Shown here one piece after another: positions 43,521-52,569 of a stretch of 52,598 nt of DNA. The DNA comes from Deltaproteobacteria bacterium (GTDB taxonomy: Bacteria > Desulfobacterota > Binatia > UBA9968 > JAJDTQ01), in assembly GCA_026712905.1 (NCBI GenBank), contig JAPOPM010000048.1:1-52598 (forward strand), in the 5' to 3' direction. The notes under the pieces are model-generated. The model did not search any database and was not told where the DNA came from. It saw nothing but the letters and a program-made list of their open reading frames with translations. Within the stretch, counting starts at the first letter, position 1, and each line of letters opens with the position of its first letter. The translations under genes and the position numbers were made by a program.

Positions 43521-46500
43521 CTACTCACCACTGGGCGCGGGCACGGCCTCGGCGGGGACCTTGTCGGACACCCGCCGGCGCCGTACCCGCGCCAGCACGT
43601 CCAGCCACAGGGAATAGAGCGTGGGCGTGAGCACCAGCGTGAACAGGGTGGAGACGGCCAGGCCGCCGAGCACGGCGGAGCCGAGGCCGCGGTAGAGCTC
43701 GGAGCCGGCGCCGCGGGACAGCACCAGGGGCAGCATGCCGAACACGGTGGTGGCGGTGGTCATGAAGATGGGGCGGATACGCGTGCGCACGCTGGCCAGC
43801 AGGGCCGCCTGGGGCTCTTCCCCGGCGCGGATGAAGTTGAGGGTCTGGTGCACGATGAGGATGGCGTTGTTCACCACGATGCCGGTCAGGATGATGAACC
43901 CCAGCATGGTGACGGTGTCCATCTTGATGGTGGGCTCGGCGGCGTGCCCGAGGCTCACGGCGAGGACACCGCCGGTGGCCGCCAGGGGCACGCTGAACAT
44001 GATGATCAGTGGATAGCTCCAGGATTCGAACAGCGAGCACATCACCAGGTAGACCACCACCACGGCGAGCAGGAACGTCCACTTGAAGGCGTCCCAGGTC
44101 TCCGCCAGCTTCTGCGCCTGGCCGCTGACGCCGATGGAGTAGCCCAGCGGCAGGGTGCGCCGCACCTCGCCCACCGCGCCTTGCTCCACCACCCGCACGG
44201 CTTCCTCCAGCGGCAGCGCGTGGTGCATGTTCACGTTCAGCTTGATGGCGCGGTCGAGATCCACGTGCTCGACCTTGGTGGGACCGTCGCCGGGGCGGAT
44301 CTCCGCGATGTCCGAGAGCTGCACCAGCCGGCCCGCGCCGCCGGAGAGCATGAGCGCGCCCAGGTCCTGGGTATGGGCCATCTCGGCCCGCGATCCCTTG
44401 AGGATGATGTCGACCTCCCTGCCACGTTCGCGGAACCGCCCGGCGCGGGTGCCCTCCACCGCGGTCTCGATGACGTCGCCCACGTCGGAGGCGCGCAGTC
44501 CCAGGGCCGAGACCCGGTCCCGGTCCAGCAGCACGCGGATCTCGGGGTTGCCCCACTCGAAGGACGAGTTGACGAAGTTCACTCCGTCCACCCCGCGAAT
44601 GCTCCCTTCGAGGCCCGCGGCGATGTTCCGAATGGCCTGGAGGTCGTCGCCCTTGATGTCGAGCGCCACGTTGTTGCCGCCGATGAAGCCACCCCGCTGG
44701 CGGAAGAGGGCCGCTTGGGTGACGAAAACCGCCTGGGTCCCGGGAATGCCGCCGACGGCGCGGCGCATGGTCGCCACCACCCGGCGCATGCCGTCGAGGC
44801 TGGTGTACGGCTCCTTCACGATGGCGCCCATGATGGGGGTGTCCAGGCGTATGACGGCGAACATGCGCTCGATCTCGGGGATGGCCCGGACGCGCGACTC
44901 GATCTCCTTGATGATCGATTCCTTCTGGTCGGTGTTGAAACCCGGAGGCATCTTCACGACGCCGAAGATAAAGTTGCGGTTTCCCCGCGGCAGATAGTCC
45001 AGCGGCGGCGCGAACCACCAGGCCAGGGCCACCGATCCGCCGACGATGAACAGCACCACCGCCACCCGCCGCACGGCGCCGCGCTGAAGCCACGCCAGCA
45101 TCCCGAGCACCATGCCCGAGAAGGCGGCCCCGCCCCGGTCGAACACCGACATGACCGCGCGCAGGCGCCGGAACCGCGGGCGCGGCCGTTCCGGCAGGAT
45201 GTGGGCGGAGAGCATGGGCACCACGGTGAGGGCCACCACCAGGGACAGCGCCACCGCCACGGACACGGCCAGGGCGATGTCCCGGAAAAGCTGCCCGGCC
45301 TCCTGCCGGATGAACAGCACCGGGACGAACACGGCCACGGTGGTGAGCGTCGACGCCAGGATGGCCCCGCCCACCTCGCGGGCGCCGTCGAGCGCCGCGC
45401 GCACCCGTCCCTTGCCCATCTCGCGGTGGCGGAAGACGTTCTCCAGCACCACCACGGCGTTGTCCACCACCATGCCGGTGGCGAAGGCCAGGCCGGCCAG
45501 CAGGATGACGTTGAGCGTGGAACCGAAGAGGTTGAGGGCCACGAAGGTCGTGACGATGGATACGGGAATCGCCACCGCCACGACGACGATGCTGGCGGGG
45601 CTGCGCAGGAACAACAGCAGCACCAGCACCGCGAGGCCGACGGCGATGTAGATGTTGCGGGTCACCAGGTTGATGGAGTCGTGGATGTAGTCGGTCTCGT
45701 CGTACACCATCGCCAGGTGGATGCCCTTCTCGCCGTAGCGCTGCTGCAGCCGGCTCAGGGTCGCCCGGACGCCGTCCATGACCTCCATGGTGTTGGCGCC
45801 GGACCGGCGCAGCACGCCCATGCCGAGGGCCGGCTTGCCGTCGATGCGCACCGCGAAGTCCCGGTCCTGGTGGCCGAAGGAGACCGCGGCCACGTCGCGC
45901 ACGTACACCGGCCCCTGGAGGTCGTGCCGCACCACCACGTCGGCGATGTGGCGCAGTTCCTCGAACTGGCCCAGGGTGCGCACCACGTGCCGGCGCTTGC
46001 CCTCGCTCAGGTCGCCGCCCTTGACGTTGCGGTTCTCGCGCGTGATGGCCTGCCGGACCTCGGCCACCGTGATGCCCCGGGCGGCCATGGCGCGCGGGTC
46101 CAGCGTCACGTGCACCTGGCGGTCGCGGCCGCCGAAGCGCCACACCGCGCCGACGCCCGGGACCCGCTCCAACTGGGGCACGATGACGTCCTTCAACTCC
46201 TCCCACACCTCGTTGAGATCCCGCTCCGTGTCCACCATGATCCACGAGATCGGGCTCTCCTCGTCGGTGTTGACCGCGCGGATGCGCGACTCGCCCACGT
46301 CGGGCGGCAGGTCCCGCACCGTGTCGAGTTTCTCGGACACGCCCAGGCGCGCGATGTCCTTGTCGGTGCCCCAGTCGAAACTGAGAACCACCCGGGAGCG
46401 GCCCTCGATGGAGCTGGAGGAGACCTGCTTGAGCTGCTCCACGGCGTTGAGCCGCTCCTCCAGCCGGTCCGTGACCTCGCGCTCCACTTCCAGGGGTCCG

Positions 46501-46661
46501 GCGCCGCCGTACTCGGTCTCCACCGTGATCTCGGGCCGGTCCACGGTCGGGATCATCTGCACCGGCAGGCGGAACAGCGCGATGGTCCCGAACAGCATCG
46601 CCAGGATGATGCCGACGGTCACCGAGACCGGATTGCGCACGCAGAAGTCAACGATTCCCAT
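43521..46661 (-). CDS. RND multidrug efflux permease (HAE1-type, AcrB/MdtC-like)
   Basis: A 1046-residue inner-membrane proton antiporter with twelve helices and two large periplasmic loops. Family landmarks: VRNPVSVTVGIILAMLFG at the N-terminus, the proton-relay segment GMVVDNAVVVLENVFRH in TM4 (one Asp followed by Asn), the repeated FGSTLNVILLAGLAF and the second-half GFIILTGIVVNNAILIVH. It exports lipophilic toxins through a tripartite complex; an outer-membrane partner is not in the window. I use ATG at 46661, which overlaps the adaptor stop by 14 bp. Confidence 0.92.
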   Translation of the reverse strand: MGIVDFCVRNPVSVTVGIILAMLFGTIALFRLPVQMIPTVDRPEITVETEYGGAGPLEVEREVTDRLEERLNAVEQLKQVSSSSIEGRSRVVLSFDWGTDKDIARLGVSEKLDTVRDLPPDVGESRIRAVNTDEESPISWIMVDTERDLNEVWEELKDVIVPQLERVPGVGAVWRFGGRDRQVHVTLDPRAMAARGITVAEVRQAITRENRNVKGGDLSEGKRRHVVRTLGQFEELRHIADVVVRHDLQGPVYVRDVAAVSFGHQDRDFAVRIDGKPALGMGVLRRSGANTMEVMDGVRATLSRLQQRYGEKGIHLAMVYDETDYIHDSINLVTRNIYIAVGLAVLVLLLFLRSPASIVVVAVAIPVSIVTTFVALNLFGSTLNVILLAGLAFATGMVVDNAVVVLENVFRHREMGKGRVRAALDGAREVGGAILASTLTTVAVFVPVLFIRQEAGQLFRDIALAVSVAVALSLVVALTVVPMLSAHILPERPRPRFRRLRAVMSVFDRGGAAFSGMVLGMLAWLQRGAVRRVAVVLFIVGGSVALAWWFAPPLDYLPRGNRNFIFGVVKMPPGFNTDQKESIIKEIESRVRAIPEIERMFAVIRLDTPIMGAIVKEPYTSLDGMRRVVATMRRAVGGIPGTQAVFVTQAALFRQRGGFIGGNNVALDIKGDDLQAIRNIAAGLEGSIRGVDGVNFVNSSFEWGNPEIRVLLDRDRVSALGLRASDVGDVIETAVEGTRAGRFRERGREVDIILKGSRAEMAHTQDLGALMLSGGAGRLVQLSDIAEIRPGDGPTKVEHVDLDRAIKLNVNMHHALPLEEAVRVVEQGAVGEVRRTLPLGYSIGVSGQAQKLAETWDAFKWTFLLAVVVVYLVMCSLFESWSYPLIIMFSVPLAATGGVLAVSLGHAAEPTIKMDTVTMLGFIILTGIVVNNAILIVHQTLNFIRAGEEPQAALLASVRTRIRPIFMTTATTVFGMLPLVLSRGAGSELYRGLGSAVLGGLAVSTLFTLVLTPTLYSLWLDVLARVRRRRVSDKVPAEAVPAPSGE

Positions 46662-48027
46662 CACGCCTCGAATCGGAGCCGGCACCCGGACCACCCGGTC
46701 TGCCTCCCGGTCCGCCGGGCCGCGCCCCCGGCCGTCCCGCGGGCCTTCCGCCCGGTCCTCCCCGCGGCCCGGCGCCGTTGCCGAGCTGCACCTTGGCGCC
46801 GTCCTGCAACACCTCGTTGCCCAGCGTCACCACCTGCTGGCCGGGCTTCAGGTCGCCGTCGGCGATTTCCAGCAGCGCGCGCCAGCCGCGCCCGGTGCGG
46901 ACCTTCACCGCCTTCGCCTGCCCGTTGGACACGACGAAAACCAGCTCGTCCGGGCCGCGCCGCACCACCGCGTCCTTGGGCACGAGCACGCTCGGCTCGC
47001 CGCTGGCCACGATCACCGTGACGCGCGCCAGCATGCCGGCCTTGAGCCGGCCGCGCGCGTTGGCGAGGCCCACCTTCACCGGGAAGCTGCGGCTGCGCCT
47101 GTCCGCCTGTGGAACGATATGCGCCACTTCGCCGGGGAAGACCTCGCCGGGGAAGGCGTCCAGCGTGACCGTGGCGCGAAGGCCCGTGCGCAGCCGCGCG
47201 ATCTTGCGCTCTCCCACCGGCCCGACGGCGAACACCGGATCCAGGTCCACCAGGTCGGCCACCGGCGCGCCCGCGTTCACCCAGTCGCCCACGTCCACGT
47301 GCTTCCTGACGATGAAACCGGAGATGGGCGCGCGCAGCGTGCTCTTCTCGATCTCGTAGGCCACCGCGTCCAGGCGCGCCCGCGCCTCCTCGTGCTCGGC
47401 CTCGGCCATGGCGATGTCCTCGGCCCTGGCCCCGGAACGGGTGAGCTTCAAGGCGGCGCGGGCGCTGCCGTACTTCTCACGGGCGGCGAGGTAGTCGCTC
47501 TCCGCCTTCTGCAACGCCGCCAGGCTTACGAGGCTGTCGTCGTAGAGCCGCTTGGAGCGTTCGAAGTCGCGCCGGGCGCGTTCCAGCAGCGCCTCCTGTT
47601 CCTTGGCCGCGGCGAGCCGCTGGGCCACCTCCTCGGAGCGAGACCCCTCCTGCATCTTCTCCCACTGCTTCTTGGCCCGCGCCACCGCGGCCGCGCGCTC
47701 GCGCAACGCGATCTCGCGACCCCCCCGGTCCACCTGCAACAGGACCGTCTTGCCCGCGGTCACGGCGTCGCCCTCCCGGAAATCGGCCGCCGACACCCGG
47801 CCCGCCACCACCGACGCCACCGTGGTGGCGACGTTGGCCTCGATGGTGCCGATGAAGGAAACCTCTTCCGGGATCGCCCTCGATTGCACGGGCGCCGTCT
47901 TCACCGCCACCGCGCGAGGACCCCAGCGCTGCGGCCACGCTTCAACGGCGGACAAGACCGATGCCGCCAAGAGGCAACCGATCAGGAGAACCCGCGGCGG
48001 CTGGAGGGACATGGAATGGAGGGACAT
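46648..48027 (-). CDS. RND efflux periplasmic adaptor (membrane-fusion protein)
   Basis: A 459-residue periplasmic adaptor. A signal sequence is followed by the first lipoyl half (VSFIGTIEANVATTVASVVAGRV), a coiled-coil hairpin (residues about 95-195, rich in Glu/Ala/Arg), the second lipoyl half (STLRAPISGFIVRKHVDVGDWV) and beta-barrel/membrane-proximal domains (VLVPKDAVVRRG). The C-terminus carries about 44 residues of Gly/Pro/Arg low-complexity sequence not usual for adaptors. ATG 48027 and ATG 48012 form a near-duplicated start; neither has a clear ribosome-binding site. Confidence 0.88.
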   Translation of the reverse strand: MSLHSMSLQPPRVLLIGCLLAASVLSAVEAWPQRWGPRAVAVKTAPVQSRAIPEEVSFIGTIEANVATTVASVVAGRVSAADFREGDAVTAGKTVLLQVDRGGREIALRERAAAVARAKKQWEKMQEGSRSEEVAQRLAAAKEQEALLERARRDFERSKRLYDDSLVSLAALQKAESDYLAAREKYGSARAALKLTRSGARAEDIAMAEAEHEEARARLDAVAYEIEKSTLRAPISGFIVRKHVDVGDWVNAGAPVADLVDLDPVFAVGPVGERKIARLRTGLRATVTLDAFPGEVFPGEVAHIVPQADRRSRSFPVKVGLANARGRLKAGMLARVTVIVASGEPSVLVPKDAVVRRGPDELVFVVSNGQAKAVKVRTGRGWRALLEIADGDLKPGQQVVTLGNEVLQDGAKVQLGNGAGPRGGPGGRPAGRPGARPGGPGGRPGGPGAGSDSRRDGNR

Positions 48028-48330
48028 GTATTTTTGTCTAAACGGCTTGTTTCGGGGATACAACTTCACTTGATTGGACGATGCGCGGTTCCGTCGATCC
48101 CGGCGCGTGTTCCGCGCGCAGATTGGAGGATAGGGAGTTTGCCGGGAAGGGGCAACCGTCCGCTCTGGACTTCTCGAACTCGAATCATTACGTTCTGTTT
48201 CTCCTTCTCGACAGGCGCCTCGACGCCGTTCCGCTGTTGGTGAACCTTCACATGAGCATGTGGTAAGTGAACGCCTTTGGATGGGCGAAACACGCGGGCG
48301 CCGCGTCGGCGGAAGGATGATCGACGGCGA
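48028..48330. other. Divergent intergenic region, RND adaptor / FAD oxidoreductase
   Basis: About 300 bp separate the divergent adaptor and oxidoreductase genes. No protein-coding region is convincing. A possible minus-strand promoter (TTGTAT, 17 nt, TAGACA around 48033-48065) would serve the RND operon. No repeat or regulator-binding palindrome stood out. Confidence 0.4.
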
Positions 48331-49605
48331 ATGAATACCGTGGAAGAACGTTTCGACGTGATCGTCGCGGGAGGCGGCAGCGCGGGAGTGGCCGCCGCGG
48401 TGGGCAGTGCGAGGAGCGGCGCGCGGACGCTGCTCATCGAGAGATACTACTGCCTCGGCGGGGCGTCGACCATGCGCAACGTCCTGACGTACTGCGGCCT
48501 GTACACGCTGGACGAACGCCCCAAGATGGTCGTCGGCGGCGTCGGCGCCGAGGTCGTCGGCCTTCTCAAACAGCACAACGCCCTCACCGGACCGTTTCGC
48601 TTTCGCGGCGTCTTCGTGGTGTTCGATCCCGAGGCGGTGAAGATCGTGCTTGATGAAGTCTGCCAGGCGGCGGGCGTGACCGTCATGCATGGCACGATGG
48701 TGGTCGCCGCCGAGCGTGAGGACGGTGTGATCACGACCGTCACCGTCGCCGACCATGCCGGCCTGCACCGGGTCAGCGCCAAGGCGTTCGTCGACTGCAC
48801 CGGCGAAGGCAATCTGGCGGCCCGCGCCGGCGCCGGCACCCGCTACGGCAATGACGACGGCGTCAATCTCGGAAGCCTCGGCACCCGTTTCGGCGGCATA
48901 CCCGCCGACCTGCCGGTAAGCGCCGACGACATCGCGGCCGCGGTGGCACGGCTCGGGTCCGACCGCCGGCTCGTCACCAAGGACCGCGGCGTCGTCGCCC
49001 GTCTGCCGCACTCGGGCGATCTGGCGTGTTATCTGGTCTCGGCGGACTACGACCCGCGGGATGTCCGGTCCCTTTCCGCGGCGGAACGGGACGGTCGGCG
49101 GCAAGCTTGGAAGTACCTGGAGGCCATTCGCACCATACCCGGTTGCGAACGTGCCTATCTGGTGGCCACCGGCCACGAATTCGGCACTCGCGAATCGCGG
49201 CATATCGAATCGGTTCGCCAATTGAAGTGGCGCGACGTCGAGGACAGCAACCGCTTCGACGATTGCATCGCGCTGGGCGCCTGGGGCGCGGAGTGGCACG
49301 ACCGCAAGACGTACGGAAGTACCTACGACTATCCCCCGGAGAGGACGTCCTACGACATTCCACTGTCCTGCCTGACCAGCCGCGACACGCCCAACCTGTT
49401 CGCCGCCGGCCGGGTCGCGGACGGCGACCGGCTGGCGGGCGCCGCCATCCGGGTCATGGGCACAGCGTTCGCCACCGGCCACGCGGCCGGCGTGGCCGCG
49501 GCCCACGCGGCCAACGGAAGTCCCTGGCAGGCCGCCGACGTCCGCCGGACGCTGGCCGACCAAGGAGCCATCCTGGACCGTTCGGCGATTCCGCGATTCT
49601 CGTGA
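48331..49605 (+). CDS. FAD-dependent oxidoreductase (FAD_oxidored family)
   Basis: A 424-residue flavoprotein. The N-terminal dinucleotide fold VIVAGGGSAGVAAAVGSARSG (residues 10-30) is followed by RYYCLGGASTM, DCTGEGNLAARAG in the FAD domain, and the C-terminal FAD loop LFAAGRVADGDRLAGAAIRV. This matches the FAD_oxidored family that often oxidises small organic acids or thiols; the substrate is unknown. It lies 102 bp before the ABC binding-protein gene and may process the imported compound. ATG 48331 is the first methionine before the fold. Confidence 0.82.
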   Translation: MNTVEERFDVIVAGGGSAGVAAAVGSARSGARTLLIERYYCLGGASTMRNVLTYCGLYTLDERPKMVVGGVGAEVVGLLKQHNALTGPFRFRGVFVVFDPEAVKIVLDEVCQAAGVTVMHGTMVVAAEREDGVITTVTVADHAGLHRVSAKAFVDCTGEGNLAARAGAGTRYGNDDGVNLGSLGTRFGGIPADLPVSADDIAAAVARLGSDRRLVTKDRGVVARLPHSGDLACYLVSADYDPRDVRSLSAAERDGRRQAWKYLEAIRTIPGCERAYLVATGHEFGTRESRHIESVRQLKWRDVEDSNRFDDCIALGAWGAEWHDRKTYGSTYDYPPERTSYDIPLSCLTSRDTPNLFAAGRVADGDRLAGAAIRVMGTAFATGHAAGVAAAHAANGSPWQAADVRRTLADQGAILDRSAIPRFS

Positions 49606-49707
49606 TATGACGATAGGCTGGGGTGCTTTGAGAGGCTACCAACGTCCCTCTCGAGGGGCAGGTCATCAGCGACAACGATCAAAATGTTCCAGAAGAGGAG
49701 GAGTCAC

Positions 49708-50739
49708 ATGCTCAACAGAACCGACAAGAAGAGTTGGCGATGGTCCGCGGCCAGTCTCGCCGGGATCGCATTGCTCGGCCTCGCGGCCATGTGGACGAGC
49801 CAGGCCGCGGCGGAGAAGATCACGATCGGCGCGCTGCGTTTCACGTCGCACTCGCCCACGTTCATCGCCAAGGAAAGGGGCTACTTCAAGGCCGAAGGGC
49901 TCGACGTGGAGCTCAAGTTCTTCCAGGCGGCCCAGCCCATCGCCGTGGCCATCGCCTCGGGGGACATCGACTTCGGCGTCACCGCCCTCACCGGCGGCTT
50001 CTACAGCCTCGCGGACAAGGGCGCGCTGAAGGTCATCGGCGGCCTCTACACCGAGGCCCCCAAGCACCCCGGCATGGCCATCATGGCCTCGAACAAGGCC
50101 CACGCTGCCGGCCTCACCTCGCCCGAGGCCCTCAAGGGCCGTAGCTGGGCCATGACGCAGCAAGGCTCGTCCTTCCATTACATGATCGGGATGATCGGCG
50201 CCAAGCACGGCTTCGCCCTCGCCGACGTTTCCGTCAAGCCGCTCCAGAAGGTCGGCGCCATGATCGGAGCGGTCAAGTCCGGTCAGGTGGACGCCATGGC
50301 CATGGTGCCGCACGTGGCGATTCCGCTGGAGAAGGCCGGCGCGGCCAAGATCATCGGCTGGATCCGTGACATCGGCAGCTACCAGGTGACCACGATCTTC
50401 ACCTCCAGCGGCAACGTCAAGGATCATCGCGGCAAGGTCGAGCGCTTCCTGCGCGCCTACCGCAAGGGCATCGCCGACTACCGGGCCGTGATGCTGGACC
50501 AGAAGAAGGACCCGGCCGCCACCGAAGCCATGGTGGACCTCATCCACAAGTACGTCTACACGTCCCGGCCGCGCGCAAAGGCCGCGCCGCCCATCAAGGC
50601 GGGGGCCGTTTTCATGACGGAGGACGCGGCCCTCGACGTCCCGGATCTGAAGCGGCAATTGGCCTGGTTCCAGGCCCAGGGCTTCGCTCCGAAGACCTTG
50701 ACCGCCGAGACCTATATCGACGCCAGCTTCCTGAACTAG
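49708..50739 (+). CDS. ABC transporter substrate-binding protein, nitrate/sulfonate/taurine type
   Basis: A 343-residue periplasmic receptor. A signal peptide (SLAGIALLGLAAMWTSQAAA) precedes the NMT1/SsuA-like domain: ITIGALRFTSHSPTFIAKERGYFKAEGLDVELKF and the IASGDIDFGVTALTGGFY segment. A strong GGAGGAG lies before the ATG. The ATPase starts 15 bp downstream, so receptor, ATPase and permease form one operon. Likely ligands are small sulfonates, nitrate-like anions or pyrimidine precursors; not decided by sequence. Confidence 0.9.
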   Translation: MLNRTDKKSWRWSAASLAGIALLGLAAMWTSQAAAEKITIGALRFTSHSPTFIAKERGYFKAEGLDVELKFFQAAQPIAVAIASGDIDFGVTALTGGFYSLADKGALKVIGGLYTEAPKHPGMAIMASNKAHAAGLTSPEALKGRSWAMTQQGSSFHYMIGMIGAKHGFALADVSVKPLQKVGAMIGAVKSGQVDAMAMVPHVAIPLEKAGAAKIIGWIRDIGSYQVTTIFTSSGNVKDHRGKVERFLRAYRKGIADYRAVMLDQKKDPAATEAMVDLIHKYVYTSRPRAKAAPPIKAGAVFMTEDAALDVPDLKRQLAWFQAQGFAPKTLTAETYIDASFLN

Positions 50740-50754
50740 AGCGGTGGAATCCCG

Positions 50755-51576
50755 ATGCGGATGGGGACGGCCCGGCCCGTCTCCAGCCGCACCGGCCGCC
50801 ACAAGCCGATGGACATCCACGTCGACCACATTAGCCACTGGTACGGGCAGACGGAGGTCCTGCAGGACATCGACCTGCACATCGGCTCGGGACAAATCGT
50901 CTGCATCATCGGACCGTCCGGCTGCGGCAAGTCGACGCTGCTGCGGTTCCTGGGCGGGCTCGAGCGCCCCACCCGGGGCTCGGTGCTGGAGATGAGCCCG
51001 CCGCCGCCCGACAGCCTCAATCCGCTGACCTATATCTTCCAGGATTTCGCCCTGCTCCCGTGGCGCTCCGCCGCCGGCAACATTTCCCTGGTGCTGGAAA
51101 GGCACGGCCTTTCGCGCGGTGAGGCCAACGCCATCATCGACGACGTGCTCGAGCGCACCAAGCTCACGGATTTCCGCGACGCCCTGCCGAAACAGCTCTC
51201 CGGCGGCATGAAGCAGCGGGTGGCCATCGCCCGCGCGCTGGCGGTGCGGCCAGCCTGTTTCCTGATGGACGAACCGCTGTCCTCGCTGGACGGTCAGACC
51301 CGGGAGCTGCTGCTCGACGACCTTCTGGACCTCTGGGAGCGGGAACGCTTCACCGCCTGCTACGTGACCCACAACATCGAGGAAGCCGTCCGGCTCGGCC
51401 ACAAGATCGTGGTGCTGTCACGTCGACCGGGCCGCATACGCGAGATCGTGGAGCTGGACGTGCCGCTGGAGCAGCGCAAGGGACAGTCCGGCATGTTGTG
51501 GGACCGCCAGCGCTACCTGTGGGAGCTGATGCGCGAGGAAGCGCTGGCCGCGGACCAGGAGATCGTCCATGTCTGA
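50755..51576 (+). CDS. ABC transporter ATP-binding protein (SsuB/TauB-like)
   Basis: A 273-residue cytoplasmic ATPase. Walker A GPSGCGKST, Q-loop YIFQDFALLPW, signature LSGGMKQR, Walker B CFLMDEP, D-loop SSLDG and the switch histidine in YVTHNIEEAV are all intact. It powers the adjacent receptor/permease pair. The ATG at 50755 gives an 18-residue leader; MDIHVDH at 50809 is an alternative start. It overlaps the permease gene by 8 bp. Confidence 0.95.
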   Translation: MRMGTARPVSSRTGRHKPMDIHVDHISHWYGQTEVLQDIDLHIGSGQIVCIIGPSGCGKSTLLRFLGGLERPTRGSVLEMSPPPPDSLNPLTYIFQDFALLPWRSAAGNISLVLERHGLSRGEANAIIDDVLERTKLTDFRDALPKQLSGGMKQRVAIARALAVRPACFLMDEPLSSLDGQTRELLLDDLLDLWERERFTACYVTHNIEEAVRLGHKIVVLSRRPGRIREIVELDVPLEQRKGQSGMLWDRQRYLWELMREEALAADQEIVHV

Positions 51577-52366
51577 CGACACCGGCGGCTCGCCGGTACC
51601 CTATCGCGGGGGCGGTTTTAAGCCCAGGCCGGTGGGCGTTGTCGGACCGCTGGTCTTCGCGGGACTCATCGGCCTGTGGGAAATCGCCTCCCGCGCCGGC
51701 TGGATCAGCGAGATCCTGGTGCCCGCGCCCAGCCTGGCCTTCGCGGCGCTCGTCGACCTGGTGCAGACCGGCCAGATCTGGCTGCACTTGACGGCTTCGG
51801 TCCAGCGCCTGGTGCTCGGTTGGACGCTGGGTACCCTGACCGGCCTGCTGATGGGCTTCGCCGCCGGCCTGTTTTCCCTTGCCCGAGCCGGCATCGTCCC
51901 GTTCGTCGCCGCCATCTTTCCGATTCCCAAGATCGCCCTGTTGCCCTTGTTCATCATCTGGTTCGGCATCGGCGAGGAATCCAAGGTGGCGACCATCTTC
52001 TTCGGCACGTTTTTCCCCACCGTCATCTCGGTCTACGGCGGCGTCGACAACGTCGACCGCACGCTGGTCCGCATGGGGCAGTCGTTCGACCTCACCTGGT
52101 TCTCCATCGTGCGCAAGATCATCCTTCCCGGCGCCATGCCGGCGATCCTGTCCGGCTTCCGCATCTCCACGTCCATCGCCATCATCCTGCTGGTGGCCGC
52201 CGAGATGATCGGCGCGGAGTTCGGCGTGGGCGCCTACATCCTGCTGGCCGGCAACCTCATGGCCACCGACGAGCTCATCGCCGGGGCCGCGGTGCTGTCC
52301 GTCATGGGCCTGACCGTGAGCTGGCTCATCGGCAAGGCGGAGAAGACCATACTGCGATGGCGGTAG
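51569..52366 (+). CDS. ABC transporter permease (SsuC/TauC-like)
   Basis: A 265-residue inner-membrane permease with about six helices. The BPD_transp_1 domain contains the coupling loop (GQSFDLTWFSIVRKIILPGAM) and the long FPIPKIALLPLFIIWFGIG segment characteristic of nitrate/sulfonate permeases. It overlaps the ATPase gene and completes the importer begun at 49708. Confidence 0.95.
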   Translation: MSDDTGGSPVPYRGGGFKPRPVGVVGPLVFAGLIGLWEIASRAGWISEILVPAPSLAFAALVDLVQTGQIWLHLTASVQRLVLGWTLGTLTGLLMGFAAGLFSLARAGIVPFVAAIFPIPKIALLPLFIIWFGIGEESKVATIFFGTFFPTVISVYGGVDNVDRTLVRMGQSFDLTWFSIVRKIILPGAMPAILSGFRISTSIAIILLVAAEMIGAEFGVGAYILLAGNLMATDELIAGAAVLSVMGLTVSWLIGKAEKTILRWR

Positions 52367-52415
52367 TGTCGTGTCCCGTAAATACCTGGGATAAGTTGCG
52401 CAGGATTTTCGTCGT

Positions 52416-52560
52416 CGGCAAGGCGCGATGACTTGTAGGGGCGACCCGCGGTCGCCCCCCAGTGGCGGGCACCCCGCGAGGAAGACCCCGCGAGGAAGCC
52501 CGCGGGCTTCGTCGCGGGGGGCGACCGCGGGGCGCCCCCACAAGTCATCGCGCCTTGCCG
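52416..52560. mobile_element. Palindromic MITE-like element with 45-bp inverted ends
   Basis: The 45 bp at 52416-52460 and 52516-52560 are inverted repeats differing at two positions. Between them lie a 14-bp tandem direct repeat (52471-52484 and 52485-52498) and a CCCGCGGG palindrome. It has no coding capacity. I see no clear target-site duplication. It could be a non-autonomous mobile element or a large palindromic repeat family; it would fold into a long hairpin on either strand. Confidence 0.8.
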
Positions 52561-52569
52561 CACGGCCGC

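Noticed and set aside
43525..46245. A 906-codon minus-strand frame inside the RND permease
   Set aside because: Out-of-frame shadow of the permease; no recognisable domain.
43398..47021. A 1207-codon plus-strand frame opposite the RND genes
   Set aside because: Composition (His/Arg/Gly/Asp-rich) and full overlap with the RND permease and adaptor mark it as an antisense shadow.
48081..48266. A 61-codon plus-strand frame in the RND/FAD gap
   Set aside because: No ribosome-binding site, no family resemblance and unremarkable composition.
46648..49563. A single 971-codon frame including the adaptor and far upstream
   Set aside because: Only the C-terminal part (from 48027) is the adaptor; the upstream part is antisense to the FAD oxidoreductase gene.
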